Origin: Acidobacteriota bacterium | Lineage (GTDB): Bacteria > Acidobacteriota > Terriglobia > UBA7540 | Assembly: GCA_021789565.1 (NCBI GenBank) | Contig: JAJYJL010000071.1 | Coordinates: forward strand, 1 to 13,299 | Direction: 5' to 3' | Length of the DNA: 13,299 bases | Shown: positions 8,486-13,299 of the stretch, piece after piece | Layout: every line of letters starts with the position of its first letter | How positions within the stretch are numbered: position 1 is the first letter of the stretch | Position numbers and translations under genes: made by a program | Notes under the pieces: model-generated | Databases searched by the model: none | The model's input: only the letters and a program-made list of their open reading frames with translations | Told to the model about the DNA's origin: nothing

Positions 8486-8509
8486 AAAAAAACCGGTGTC
8501 TTCACCGGT
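8486..8509 (-). terminator. Intrinsic terminator before the AhpD-like gene
   Basis: On the minus strand ACCGGTG-AAGA-CACCGGT forms a perfect 7-bp stem with a tetraloop, followed by seven T's (8492-8486; the first pairs with the stem's end). It is the best terminator in the window. It lies 225 bp after the kinase stop at 8735 and 31 bp before the AhpD-like ATG. It may end the kinase transcript, or act as a leader attenuator of the next gene. No other complete promoter fits between it and the ATG. Confidence 0.8.
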
Positions 8510-8734
8510 CCGCCGTTTGCGTTCGCCATGAGCTGGAACGGAGATAGAATTCCAGGTGCAAAAGCTTGATACTAACACAGATTGAGGGCTGAAGCAGTCG
8601 GGAGAATGTGGGGCGGATCCGGGAAAAACGACTGGGGAAAGAAAACCCTTTCGGAATGCGGGACGGGCGTCAGGTTCTGGACAAGGATGCGCCGTTCAAA
8701 GGCTGAAGAAAAGAAGGAAAGCCATAGATTGAGC

Positions 8735-10132
8735 TCAAGTCTGCCCTAGCTCAGCCTGGATCGCATCAACGGAAATCGCTTCTTCAGCCGCCACCACCTC
8801 CGGCAACTCAAGACGCACGGTGGTCCCCTTTCCGGGTTCGCTTTCGACCTTCATGGAAAAATCCTGGCCGTAAAGCACCTTCAGGCGTTCCTGGACATTC
8901 ATGATTCCAATGCCGGAAGCGTAGACCTCCGGGAGCCGGTGCTTGGGAATTCCCAGGCCATCGTCGCTGACCTGGATGGCAATCCTGCCATTACCACGGG
9001 CGGCGCGCAGGGTAATGGTTCCCCCTTCGATTTTCGGGCCGATACCGTGGCGAATGGCGTTCTCAACCAGCGGCTGCAGGATCATGGTGGGCACGATCAC
9101 ATCCAGCGCGGCGGGATCAATTTCTTCCACCACCCGGAGCTTGTCCCGCCCGAAGCGCACCACCTCGATGTCCAGATAGTCGGCAATGAATTCGAGTTCC
9201 TGCCGCAGGGGCGCAAAGTGGGTCTGGGTCTTGAGCCTGCGCCGCAGGATGCTGGAAAGTTTCACCAGCACCTTGCGTGCAGTGTCCGGATCCAGGCGGA
9301 TGAGCGAGGAGACGGTGTTGAGCGTGTTGAAGAGAAAATGAGGATTGATCTGGCTGATCAGGCTGTCCATGCGGGCCTGGATGAGGCTCCGTTCCTTCTC
9401 TTCCAACTTCTTCTCAATGCGCGTGTTGTTCCAGATGCGCAGCGGGAGCGCCACCGCAATGGCCGTGGCAAAAAGGACCAGAATTTCCGTCCACAAACGG
9501 GGCGGATTCAGGAAGAAGAGGTTGCCGTTCGAAATCCGTCCGACCTCAATTCTCGACAGTTCCAGGGCGACGCAAACCAGAAAGAACAGGACCTGCCAGT
9601 CCATCGAGGGCTGCTTGAACCGCTGCTTGATGGAGCGATAAAGACTGAGGTCAATAAAAGGGGAAAATTTCCAGACCTCCTCCTTGTTGGGACAGAGCCA
9701 GCGCGCCGAGCCGGCCACCACCGCGTAGAGAACGGCCATGGGAACAGCCAGAAGTTCATGCCGTGTTGGAGGGATTCCTACCGGAATGGCATAAACAACA
9801 TGAGAGATGAGGACCGCCGGCAGGCTGACCAACATGCCCACCACAAGCCCCACCATGGTCCCGCCCAGCAGGCCGCCGATCACCGTGATCTCAAGGCTCA
9901 GGTCGGCACCCTGATAGCCGGCCACCAGGCGCGTGAGGACGCCCAGCATGAAGGGCACCCCCAGAAACGCCGCGAATACGAGCTTTTGTTTGGGAGTGCG
10001 GATTTCCACCAGCAGCAGGCGGCGGAACTTGTCAAAGCGGGCAATGATGCTGGCCAGTGAGGCAATGACGCCCAGCTTGATGAGCAACGTGACAAGAATA
10101 AGTCCGGAGGTGCTGGTTACAGTGGGGTGCAT
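8735..10132 (-). CDS. LytS/YehU-type sensor histidine kinase
   Basis: A membrane sensor kinase of the LytS family, 465 aa from ATG 10132. The N-terminal half has about five hydrophobic segments with the Gly-rich [13 protein letters not shown] helix, as in 5TM-5TMR_LYT sensors. A last membrane segment near 215-233 leads through a short coiled coil ([16 protein letters not shown]) into the His_kinase domain. The phosphoacceptor is H265 in [12 protein letters not shown]. The ATPase domain shows the N-box LVENAIRHG (N358), DDGLGI (390-395) and [11 protein letters not shown]. All residues needed for activity are present. An upstream TTG at 10138 is a weaker start. Its start overlaps the end of the thiS-like ORF by 16 nt. 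The cognate LytTR-type response regulator normally adjacent to such kinases is absent from this window, so it is an orphan here. The signal sensed is unknown. Confidence 0.9.
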   Translation of the reverse strand: MHPTVTSTSGLILVTLLIKLGVIASLASIIARFDKFRRLLLVEIRTPKQKLVFAAFLGVPFMLGVLTRLVAGYQGADLSLEITVIGGLLGGTMVGLVVGMLVSLPAVLISHVVYAIPVGIPPTRHELLAVPMAVLYAVVAGSARWLCPNKEEVWKFSPFIDLSLYRSIKQRFKQPSMDWQVLFFLVCVALELSRIEVGRISNGNLFFLNPPRLWTEILVLFATAIAVALPLRIWNNTRIEKKLEEKERSLIQARMDSLISQINPHFLFNTLNTVSSLIRLDPDTARKVLVKLSSILRRRLKTQTHFAPLRQELEFIADYLDIEVVRFGRDKLRVVEEIDPAALDVIVPTMILQPLVENAIRHGIGPKIEGGTITLRAARGNGRIAIQVSDDGLGIPKHRLPEVYASGIGIMNVQERLKVLYGQDFSMKVESEPGKGTTVRLELPEVVAAEEAISVDAIQAELGQT

Positions 10133-10368
10133 GGACAATCCCCGGAACCCATCCGGGCAGGGCAGGGCAAGCCACCCCCGACCATCCGGACAATCTCAAG
10201 CCGGTCGCCGTTTTGCAGTTGGGTATTGTTCCAGTGGGCTCTTTTCACAACTTCCAGGTTGCGCTCGATGGCGACACGGTCGGCTGGAAGCTCCAGCCAC
10301 TCGACCAGGCCTGCCAGATTCAGGCCCTCAGGAACTTCGCGTTGCTCGCCGTTCAAGTGCAAAGTCAT
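10117..10368 (-). CDS. ThiS/MoaD-like sulfur carrier with C-terminal extension
   Basis: An 83-aa ubiquitin-fold sulfur carrier. [27 protein letters not shown], then [16 protein letters not shown] and [14 protein letters not shown] (residues 53-66), match ThiS throughout; I give the first string split here as [12 protein letters not shown] and [13 protein letters not shown]. In ThiS the protein must end with the di-glycine, which is adenylated and thiocarboxylated by ThiF/ThiI-type enzymes to supply sulfur for the thiazole of thiamine. Here 17 residues (67-83, Cys/Pro-rich, [15 protein letters not shown]) follow the GGG. That would block function unless removed. Its ATG overlaps the stop of the upstream gene as ATGA, and its stop lies inside the kinase start. 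No thiG, thiF, thiO or thiE is nearby. It could be a related carrier for another pathway rather than thiamine synthesis. Confidence 0.78.
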   Translation of the reverse strand: MTLHLNGEQREVPEGLNLAGLVEWLELPADRVAIERNLEVVKRAHWNNTQLQNGDRLEIVRMVGGGLPCPARMGSGDCPCTPL

Positions 10369-10655
10369 AGTTGGCCAGGCGGATCTGAGATCGGAGCCGG
10401 CACCGAAGGCGGCTTGATCTCACCCGCCCGAATCTGCTCAATCACCTGCCGGTGCTGGCCTTCCAGCAGTTGCATGAATCGCTGCTCATGGCCTTCGTCT
10501 GCAATGGAAGAGTCGGGGTGCAAGGTCTTGAGCGAATGGATGACCGCACCTTTGACGTACACGGCGGTTTCGATGTCCGAATCTTTCCGGACCTCAGTCT
10601 GAATGTGAAAACGCGTTCCTTCAATTTCGATTTCGGTGTTAAAACCACTCACCAT
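10365..10655 (-). CDS. Conserved-looking small protein of unknown function
   Basis: A 96-aa soluble protein without signal peptide or membrane segment. The N-terminal half ([17 protein letters not shown], then [15 protein letters not shown]) reads as a small beta-sheet domain. It resembles unnamed proteins I recall from Acidobacteriota and myxobacteria with an N-T-D/E...YHVQTE pattern; that recollection is not verified. The second half is a charged helix ([21 protein letters not shown]) with a Pro-rich tail. I use ATG 10655, preceded by GGGGG at eight bases; a TTG at 10682 would add nine residues. Its stop codon overlaps the ATG of the thiS-like gene (ATGA), so the two are probably translationally coupled. 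A candidate promoter at 10709-10737 would make it the first gene of the unit that ends with the kinase. Confidence 0.65.
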   Translation of the reverse strand: MVSGFNTEIEIEGTRFHIQTEVRKDSDIETAVYVKGAVIHSLKTLHPDSSIADEGHEQRFMQLLEGQHRQVIEQIRAGEIKPPSVPAPISDPPGQL

Positions 10656-10708
10656 GCTTCGGACCCCCGAAGCACCCCGCAATTTCCTGCCAGCCCAAGC
10701 TTACAAGA

Positions 10709-10737
10709 ATAGTAACGATGCAGGCGCTCCATGGCAA
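10709..10737 (-). promoter_or_regulatory. Candidate sigma-70-type promoter of the thiS-like/kinase unit
   Basis: Reading the minus strand, TTGCCA (10737-10732) and TACTAT (10714-10709) are spaced by 17 bp. They match the consensus at 5/6 and 4/6. The start of transcription would be near 10702, about 46 bases before ATG 10655. It sits downstream of the hairpins that end the atp genes, as expected for a separate unit. Confidence 0.45.
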
Positions 10738-10879
10738 CAGAAAACTCAGAGAACCGGCGGCGCAGGTCAATCGAATCGTGCTGAAGATAGCGAAACTTGA
10801 AGTGGAATCCACACCGAGGGTGGAGGAAATTGAAAACGTGGGGTTGCGCCCATTGCGCCCGCCACAACAATCCCAGGCG

Positions 10880-10913
10880 CTTCCTCGCGCAGGAAGGGAG
10901 GCCAAAGCCTCCC
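10880..10913 (-). terminator. Tandem hairpins after atpE
   Basis: Downstream of atpE on the minus strand, GGGAGGC-TTTG-GCCTCCC (10913-10896) is followed at once by CTTCCT-GCGCG-AGGAAG (10896-10880). Both stems are perfect. No U-run follows, so this may be a Rho-type or processing end, or an RNA stabiliser. It begins 28 bp after the atpE stop. Confidence 0.5.
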
Positions 10914-10941
10914 CTCCCTCGCTGGCCTTGCCCGGACTCGA

Positions 10942-11259
10942 CTATTTCACTTTGGCGAAAATAATCACCATCGTGTAGATGGCCAGAGACTCGATGAAAA
11001 TGAGTCCAAAAATCATGAAGAATTGGATCGCTGGTCGGGCGCCGGGGTTGCGGGCGACGCCTTCGCAAGCGCTTCCCACGGCCCGTCCTTGTCCCAAACC
11101 GCAGAGCCCTGCAGCAATCGCCATCCCGATGCCCGCGCCGATGGGCACCCAATCGGTGCCGCCTGCCGCCGCGCCGGCAGCCGCAGGCGCTGCAAGCAGC
11201 GGCATGGCATAAAGCAAACCCATCACCGCGGCCATCAAACCCATTACTTTCGATTTCAT
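10942..11259 (-). CDS. atpE: F-type ATP synthase subunit c
   Basis: The ring-forming proteolipid of Fo, 105 aa. The mature hairpin has TM1 (GAGIGMAIAAGLCGLGQG), the polar loop AVGSACEGVARNPGA with the Arg-Asn-Pro for gamma/epsilon contact, and TM2 with the ion-binding E90 in IFIESLAIYTMVI. Residues 1-24 form an extra hydrophobic leader with a cleavage-like LLAAPAAAG, which explains a length above the usual 75-90. Q57 sits 33 residues before E90, and S91 and Y95 follow. That is close to the Na+-type pattern, but Thr is replaced by Leu92, so the coupling ion is ambiguous. The start ATG has AGGAGG six bases before it; the TTG just upstream is less likely. It is last of the atpZ-I-B-E cluster, 141 bp after atpB, and is not followed by atpF. 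Confidence 0.95.
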   Translation of the reverse strand: MKSKVMGLMAAVMGLLYAMPLLAAPAAAGAAAGGTDWVPIGAGIGMAIAAGLCGLGQGRAVGSACEGVARNPGARPAIQFFMIFGLIFIESLAIYTMVIIFAKVK

Positions 11260-11400
11260 CAACTTCCTCCTGGAACTCTCCTCCTTGCCGGAGGGGAGCC
11301 TTATGAAATTTCCGCCAGTGGGTGGTTACCCGTCACCACGGGGGCAGGACGGGTCTCACGCTCGCGGATAAAGCCGAATTAAAGGACAAACAACCTTGCA

Positions 11401-12228
11401 CTAATGCTCTTCCGAAATCGCCAGGCTGATATAAACCGCTGGAAGAATCATAAACACGTAAGCTTGCAGGGCTGCTTCGATAATGTGCAGCACCAAGAAA
11501 GCCAATGGGAAAGCAATCGAGACGACGGCCAGCCCGATCGGGCTCAGGAGTTTCCACCACCCCGAGTGCATCAAGAAGGCGTAGAAATTCAAGCCGAGTG
11601 ATATAAAGATGCCGGGTACCATCACGCTGGCCGTCATGTTGCCCCACAAACGAGCCGTGAGGGAAACCATCCGGAAGAAGCTGCTGAACACCTCGACGAG
11701 GAAAAAGAGCGGAGCGATCGCAACCATCGGTCCGGCCATGTGGCGGAGATACCCGAAAACGCCCTTCACGCGGAAACCATGGAAGTTGTAATGGAGGAAG
11801 ACCAGCACAGAGCACCCGACGGGCACACAGACGGTCGCCGTGGGAGTGATCAGTGTGGGGACCAAGCCTTCGAGGTTACAGAGCAGAATGAACAGGCCGA
11901 TGGTGCCGATCAGGGGCACGTAACGGCGGCCGCCGTGACCGATCACTTCATCCACAAGGTTGCGAATGAAATCGAAAAAGATTTCCATCGCCATCTGAAA
12001 CTTCCCCGGGTTCTCCACGGAGAGCTTTCTCCGAAGAACAATCGCCCCCACCACAATCAGCAGGAGAACCATGATTTCTCCTGCAAGGTAATTCGGAATG
12101 GGATGCAACGGGTCAGCCGGGCGCACAAAAGTCATATGCGGAAGGCGCGAAATCGCCATCAGCAGCGGCGTAACCAGGTACGCGAACAGCTTATTCAGAA
12201 GGGCTGTAAACCAGAGTTCATGCTCCAT
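11401..12228 (-). CDS. atpB: F-type ATP synthase subunit a
   Basis: The stator half-channel subunit of Fo, 275 aa. The essential Arg is R193 in SLTARLWGNM, equivalent to E. coli aR210; N197 and M198 follow as in the family. Other conserved stretches are FILLCNLEGLVPTLITPTAT in the middle, split here as CNLEGLVP and ITPTAT, and LQAYVFMILPAVYIS near the end. The segment GKFQMAMEIFFDFIRNLVDE (75-94) is the usual amphipathic helix. Five to six membrane spans are visible. LWGNM instead of the common LFGNM is a mild variant. The ATG overlaps the end of atpI by 11 nt, which suggests translational coupling. With subunit c it forms the ion path; subunit b, delta and F1 are not encoded next to it. Confidence 0.95.
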   Translation of the reverse strand: MEHELWFTALLNKLFAYLVTPLLMAISRLPHMTFVRPADPLHPIPNYLAGEIMVLLLIVVGAIVLRRKLSVENPGKFQMAMEIFFDFIRNLVDEVIGHGGRRYVPLIGTIGLFILLCNLEGLVPTLITPTATVCVPVGCSVLVFLHYNFHGFRVKGVFGYLRHMAGPMVAIAPLFFLVEVFSSFFRMVSLTARLWGNMTASVMVPGIFISLGLNFYAFLMHSGWWKLLSPIGLAVVSIAFPLAFLVLHIIEAALQAYVFMILPAVYISLAISEEH

Positions 12229-12631
12229 GGTATTCCGTCCGAATCAACCTTTGCAGCAGGTTCAGCGATTCCACAAGGGCCCCGGCAAACGGCACAAACA
12301 AACCGGCGAGAACCCCCGTGAAAGGAAGCCAGTGCGTTTCATAAAAGACAAGCACGGCTCCGAATGCTAAAGGATACCGCAAGACGAGATTGAGCAAAAC
12401 CCGCCTGGGCACGCCTTTTTCACTGGCATTAAGCGCAGCCTTCACTGCCTGCGCCAGCCAAAGATAACCCAGGATGGAAATTCCCGCTCCCAGGGCAAAA
12501 GCGGCAGCCATCAGTCCCCGGCCCAGTGCCAGAAAAACGAGACTCCCCAGGCCGGCAATGGCCACCATCCATCGAGGCAGCCGCGCTTCAGCCCCTTCCA
12601 GAGCTGTCGGATTCACTGTCCCGATCTGCAC
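12218..12631 (-). CDS. atpI: AtpI-like Fo assembly protein
   Basis: A 137-aa membrane protein with four hydrophobic segments (about 22-38, 42-62, 83-102, 104-122) and a charged loop SEKGVPRRVLLN. This matches the ATP synthase I chain family by size, topology and position directly upstream of atpB. AtpI assists c-ring assembly or Mg2+ supply in other bacteria. The start is uncertain. GTG 12631 has no clear Shine-Dalgarno and overlaps atpZ by 44 bp; GTG 12616 and ATG 12568 are alternatives, the last of which would remove the overlap but trim the N-terminus. The sequence itself is poorly conserved, as is normal for this family, so the call leans on context. Confidence 0.75.
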   Translation of the reverse strand: MQIGTVNPTALEGAEARLPRWMVAIAGLGSLVFLALGRGLMAAAFALGAGISILGYLWLAQAVKAALNASEKGVPRRVLLNLVLRYPLAFGAVLVFYETHWLPFTGVLAGLFVPFAGALVESLNLLQRLIRTEYHGA

Positions 12632-12857
12632 TTTTCTGAGTCAGGGTCAAAATTTGGAGGAGCTCGACGATGCCCACGGCCGCGCCTGCCAAACCTCCCA
12701 GTGTAACGAAAACCGGCGACGTGTGCAGATGTTCGTCGAGAAACCATCCGAGCAGTACGCCCCCTACAACGGCGCCGGGAATAATAAAACCCAGACTCGA
12801 GTAGAACGCAACCTGCGCCCAGACGTTCCCGGAATTTGGTTTTTGTGGGAACACCAT
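12588..12857 (-). CDS. atpZ: AtpZ-like Fo accessory protein
   Basis: An 89-aa protein of the AtpZ/AtpI (F0F1-ATPase subunit, putative Ca2+/Mg2+ transporter) family. Two membrane helices (about 15-38 and 47-69) are joined by LDEHLHTSP. The motif G-x-x-x-G-W-F-L-D followed by HTSPVFVTLGGLAGAAVGI is typical of the family. The C-terminus is a charged, Ser-rich tail (SADRDSESDSSGRG). AtpZ acts with AtpI in Fo stability and divalent-cation supply. I use ATG 12857, which has GAGG at seven to eight bases; GTG 12863 would add two residues, and an in-frame TGA lies just before it. It is the first gene of the Fo cluster. Confidence 0.85.
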   Translation of the reverse strand: MVFPQKPNSGNVWAQVAFYSSLGFIIPGAVVGGVLLGWFLDEHLHTSPVFVTLGGLAGAAVGIVELLQILTLTQKSADRDSESDSSGRG

Positions 12858-13077
12858 TCCCACGCCTCAGTCACAGAAACCCACGGGCCGGCCTTTGCGA
12901 TGTCATCCGCAATTGCCCCGGATCGTTTTTCAAAATCCGCCGCTCCGGATCGCGGCTCCAAACCGGCCAAACCGCTTCCAGCGCTCACCACCCTCGACGC
13001 CTATCAAGAGGGCCTTTTCCACCGACATCCTTGCAGTAATGTCCGGATTTCAGAGCTTAAAGGCAGCGATCCTGTCC

Positions 13078-13105
13078 GTGACAACCAGGACTTATAGAAT
13101 ATAAT
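13078..13105 (+). promoter_or_regulatory. Candidate plus-strand promoter GTGACA-N16-TATAAT
   Basis: GTGACA (13078-13083) and TATAAT (13100-13105) match the sigma-70 consensus at 5/6 and 6/6 with a 16-bp spacer. It would start RNA near 13112, in front of the 42-codon ORF at 13133 and divergent from the Fo cluster. No known gene confirms it. Confidence 0.35.
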
Positions 13106-13125
13106 GAATCGGCCAGATCGGAGAA
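13098..13125 (-). promoter_or_regulatory. Weak candidate promoter for the Fo cluster
   Basis: On the minus strand TATATT (13103-13098) is a 5/6 match to a -10 box, with TTCTCC (13125-13120) 16 bp upstream, only 3/6 for a -35. It overlaps the plus-strand promoter candidate. It is the only -10-like site I found upstream of atpZ after the terminator-like element. Confidence 0.3.
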
Positions 13126-13127
13126 GT

Positions 13128-13184
13128 AAAAAATGACGCTGCCAGCGGAGAATCGCCCCGGCTGGACACACTTTTCCCGTCATT
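13128..13184 (-). terminator. Terminator-like element at the right edge
   Basis: On the minus strand AATGACG (13184-13178) pairs with CGTCATT (13138-13132), which runs straight into TTTTTT (13133-13128). An inner CCAGC/GCTGG stem (13165-13161 / 13146-13142) lies inside. Side loops are asymmetric (12 and 3 nt), so the fold is imperfect. It would suit a minus-strand gene ending near 13217-13230. Confidence 0.4.
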
Positions 13185-13261
13185 CCGGCCGATTACGACC
13201 CCTTAGTATTACTATGTTAAGTCGTATCGTCACGAACCCGCTCGAATTTCGTTCCGCATGA
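13133..13261 (+). CDS. Possible 42-aa small ORF
   Basis: A plus-strand ORF of 42 codons begins at ATG 13133, with GGAG nine bases upstream and the promoter candidate at 13078-13105 about 20 bases before the expected RNA start. The peptide is basic with no membrane segment (RHSGRLRPLSITMLSRIV in the middle). I recognise no family. Its DNA is equally well explained as the terminator and tail of a minus-strand gene, so this is only a candidate. Confidence 0.2.
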   Translation: MTLPAENRPGWTHFSRHSGRLRPLSITMLSRIVTNPLEFRSA

Positions 13262-13297
13262 GGGACAGAGTCCGCTCGATCTCACCAGCCAGGGCTG
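13217..13297 (-). CDS. Possible 3' end of a minus-strand gene entering from the right
   Basis: Two minus frames are open to the window edge. One ends at 13217 and reads GLCPSCGTKFERVRDDTT, with a CxxC knuckle like half a zinc ribbon. The other ends at 13230 and reads LAGEIERTLSLMRNEIRAGS, a helical-looking tail. Only one can be real and 22-26 codons are too few to decide; third-position GC is similar in both. The terminator-like element just downstream supports a gene end here. Confidence 0.25.
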   Translation of the reverse strand, partial: QPWLVRSSGLCPSCGTKFERVRDDTT

Positions 13298-13299
13298 GA

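Larger units (their letters stand above)
12858..13299. other. Upstream region of the Fo cluster, no certain gene
   Basis: No open frame here on either strand has convincing protein character apart from the two candidates listed separately at the right edge. About 240 bp lie between the candidate atp promoter and atpZ, an unusually long leader. The long plus-strand frame that covers part of it is antisense to atpZ and atpI and looks like their shadow. Confidence 0.5.

Noticed and set aside
8939..10060. A 373-codon plus-strand open frame
   Set aside because: It is antisense to the kinase, has His/Gln/Arg-rich non-globular composition and no family features; a shadow of a GC-rich gene.
11272..11300. 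CTCTCCTCC/GGAGGGGAG hairpin between atpB and atpE as a terminator
   Set aside because: It pairs well only on the plus strand; on the transcribed strand it has a C-A mismatch and no U-run, and the atpE ribosome binding site is next to it.
12764..12991. A 75-codon minus-strand ORF upstream of and overlapping atpZ
   Set aside because: It runs in a different frame through atpZ and has a weak start; no family resemblance.
12474..13097. A 207-codon plus-strand open frame
   Set aside because: It is antisense to atpI and atpZ, which are confidently identified, and its product has no recognisable features.

Overview
The window is GC-rich bacterial DNA. It most likely comes from an Acidobacteriota chromosome. 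The evidence is a large Oar-like TonB-dependent receptor of the type expanded in that phylum, an orphan TadG-like secreted protein, a LytS-type kinase with an acidobacterial flavour, and an F-ATPase Fo cluster whose c subunit carries a signal-like leader. The assignment rests on protein style only and is an inference. No tRNA, rRNA, CRISPR array, insertion sequence or phage gene was seen.

Layout, left to right. (1) 2-2476 (+) is the 3' part of a TonB-dependent outer-membrane receptor, cut by the left edge. (2) It converges on a TadG-like, TM-anchored, Cys-rich secreted protein (2686-4065, -). An 11-bp inverted repeat lies between the two genes. (3) About 0.8 kb without a convincing gene (4066-4874) holds AT-rich palindromes. 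(4) A co-oriented minus-strand group follows: an unknown polytopic membrane protein, a membrane-anchored alpha/beta hydrolase, an MFS transporter and an AhpD-like CxxC protein. A textbook intrinsic terminator sits only 31 nt before the start codon of the AhpD-like gene. (5) A second minus-strand transcription unit is a 96-aa unknown protein, then a ThiS-like sulfur carrier (ATGA overlap), then a LytS-family sensor kinase (16-nt overlap), with a candidate promoter in front. The ThiS-like protein has an abnormal 17-residue tail after its GG terminus. (6) A minus-strand Fo cluster atpZ-atpI-atpB-atpE follows, with overlapping or closely spaced genes and ending in tandem hairpins. No b, delta or F1 genes follow, so the ATP synthase genes are split. 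(7) The right edge holds competing signals: a terminator-like element and possible gene end on the minus strand, and a good promoter plus a 42-codon ORF on the plus strand.

How they work together: atpZ/I/B/E build the proton (or sodium) channel and its assembly factors. The ThiS-like/kinase unit looks translationally coupled, but its joint role is unknown. The remaining genes are envelope, transport and redox accessory functions with no obvious common pathway. Several track-style start codons at the most upstream alternative codon (TTG/GTG) were replaced by downstream starts with better ribosome binding sites; each case is explained in its entry.
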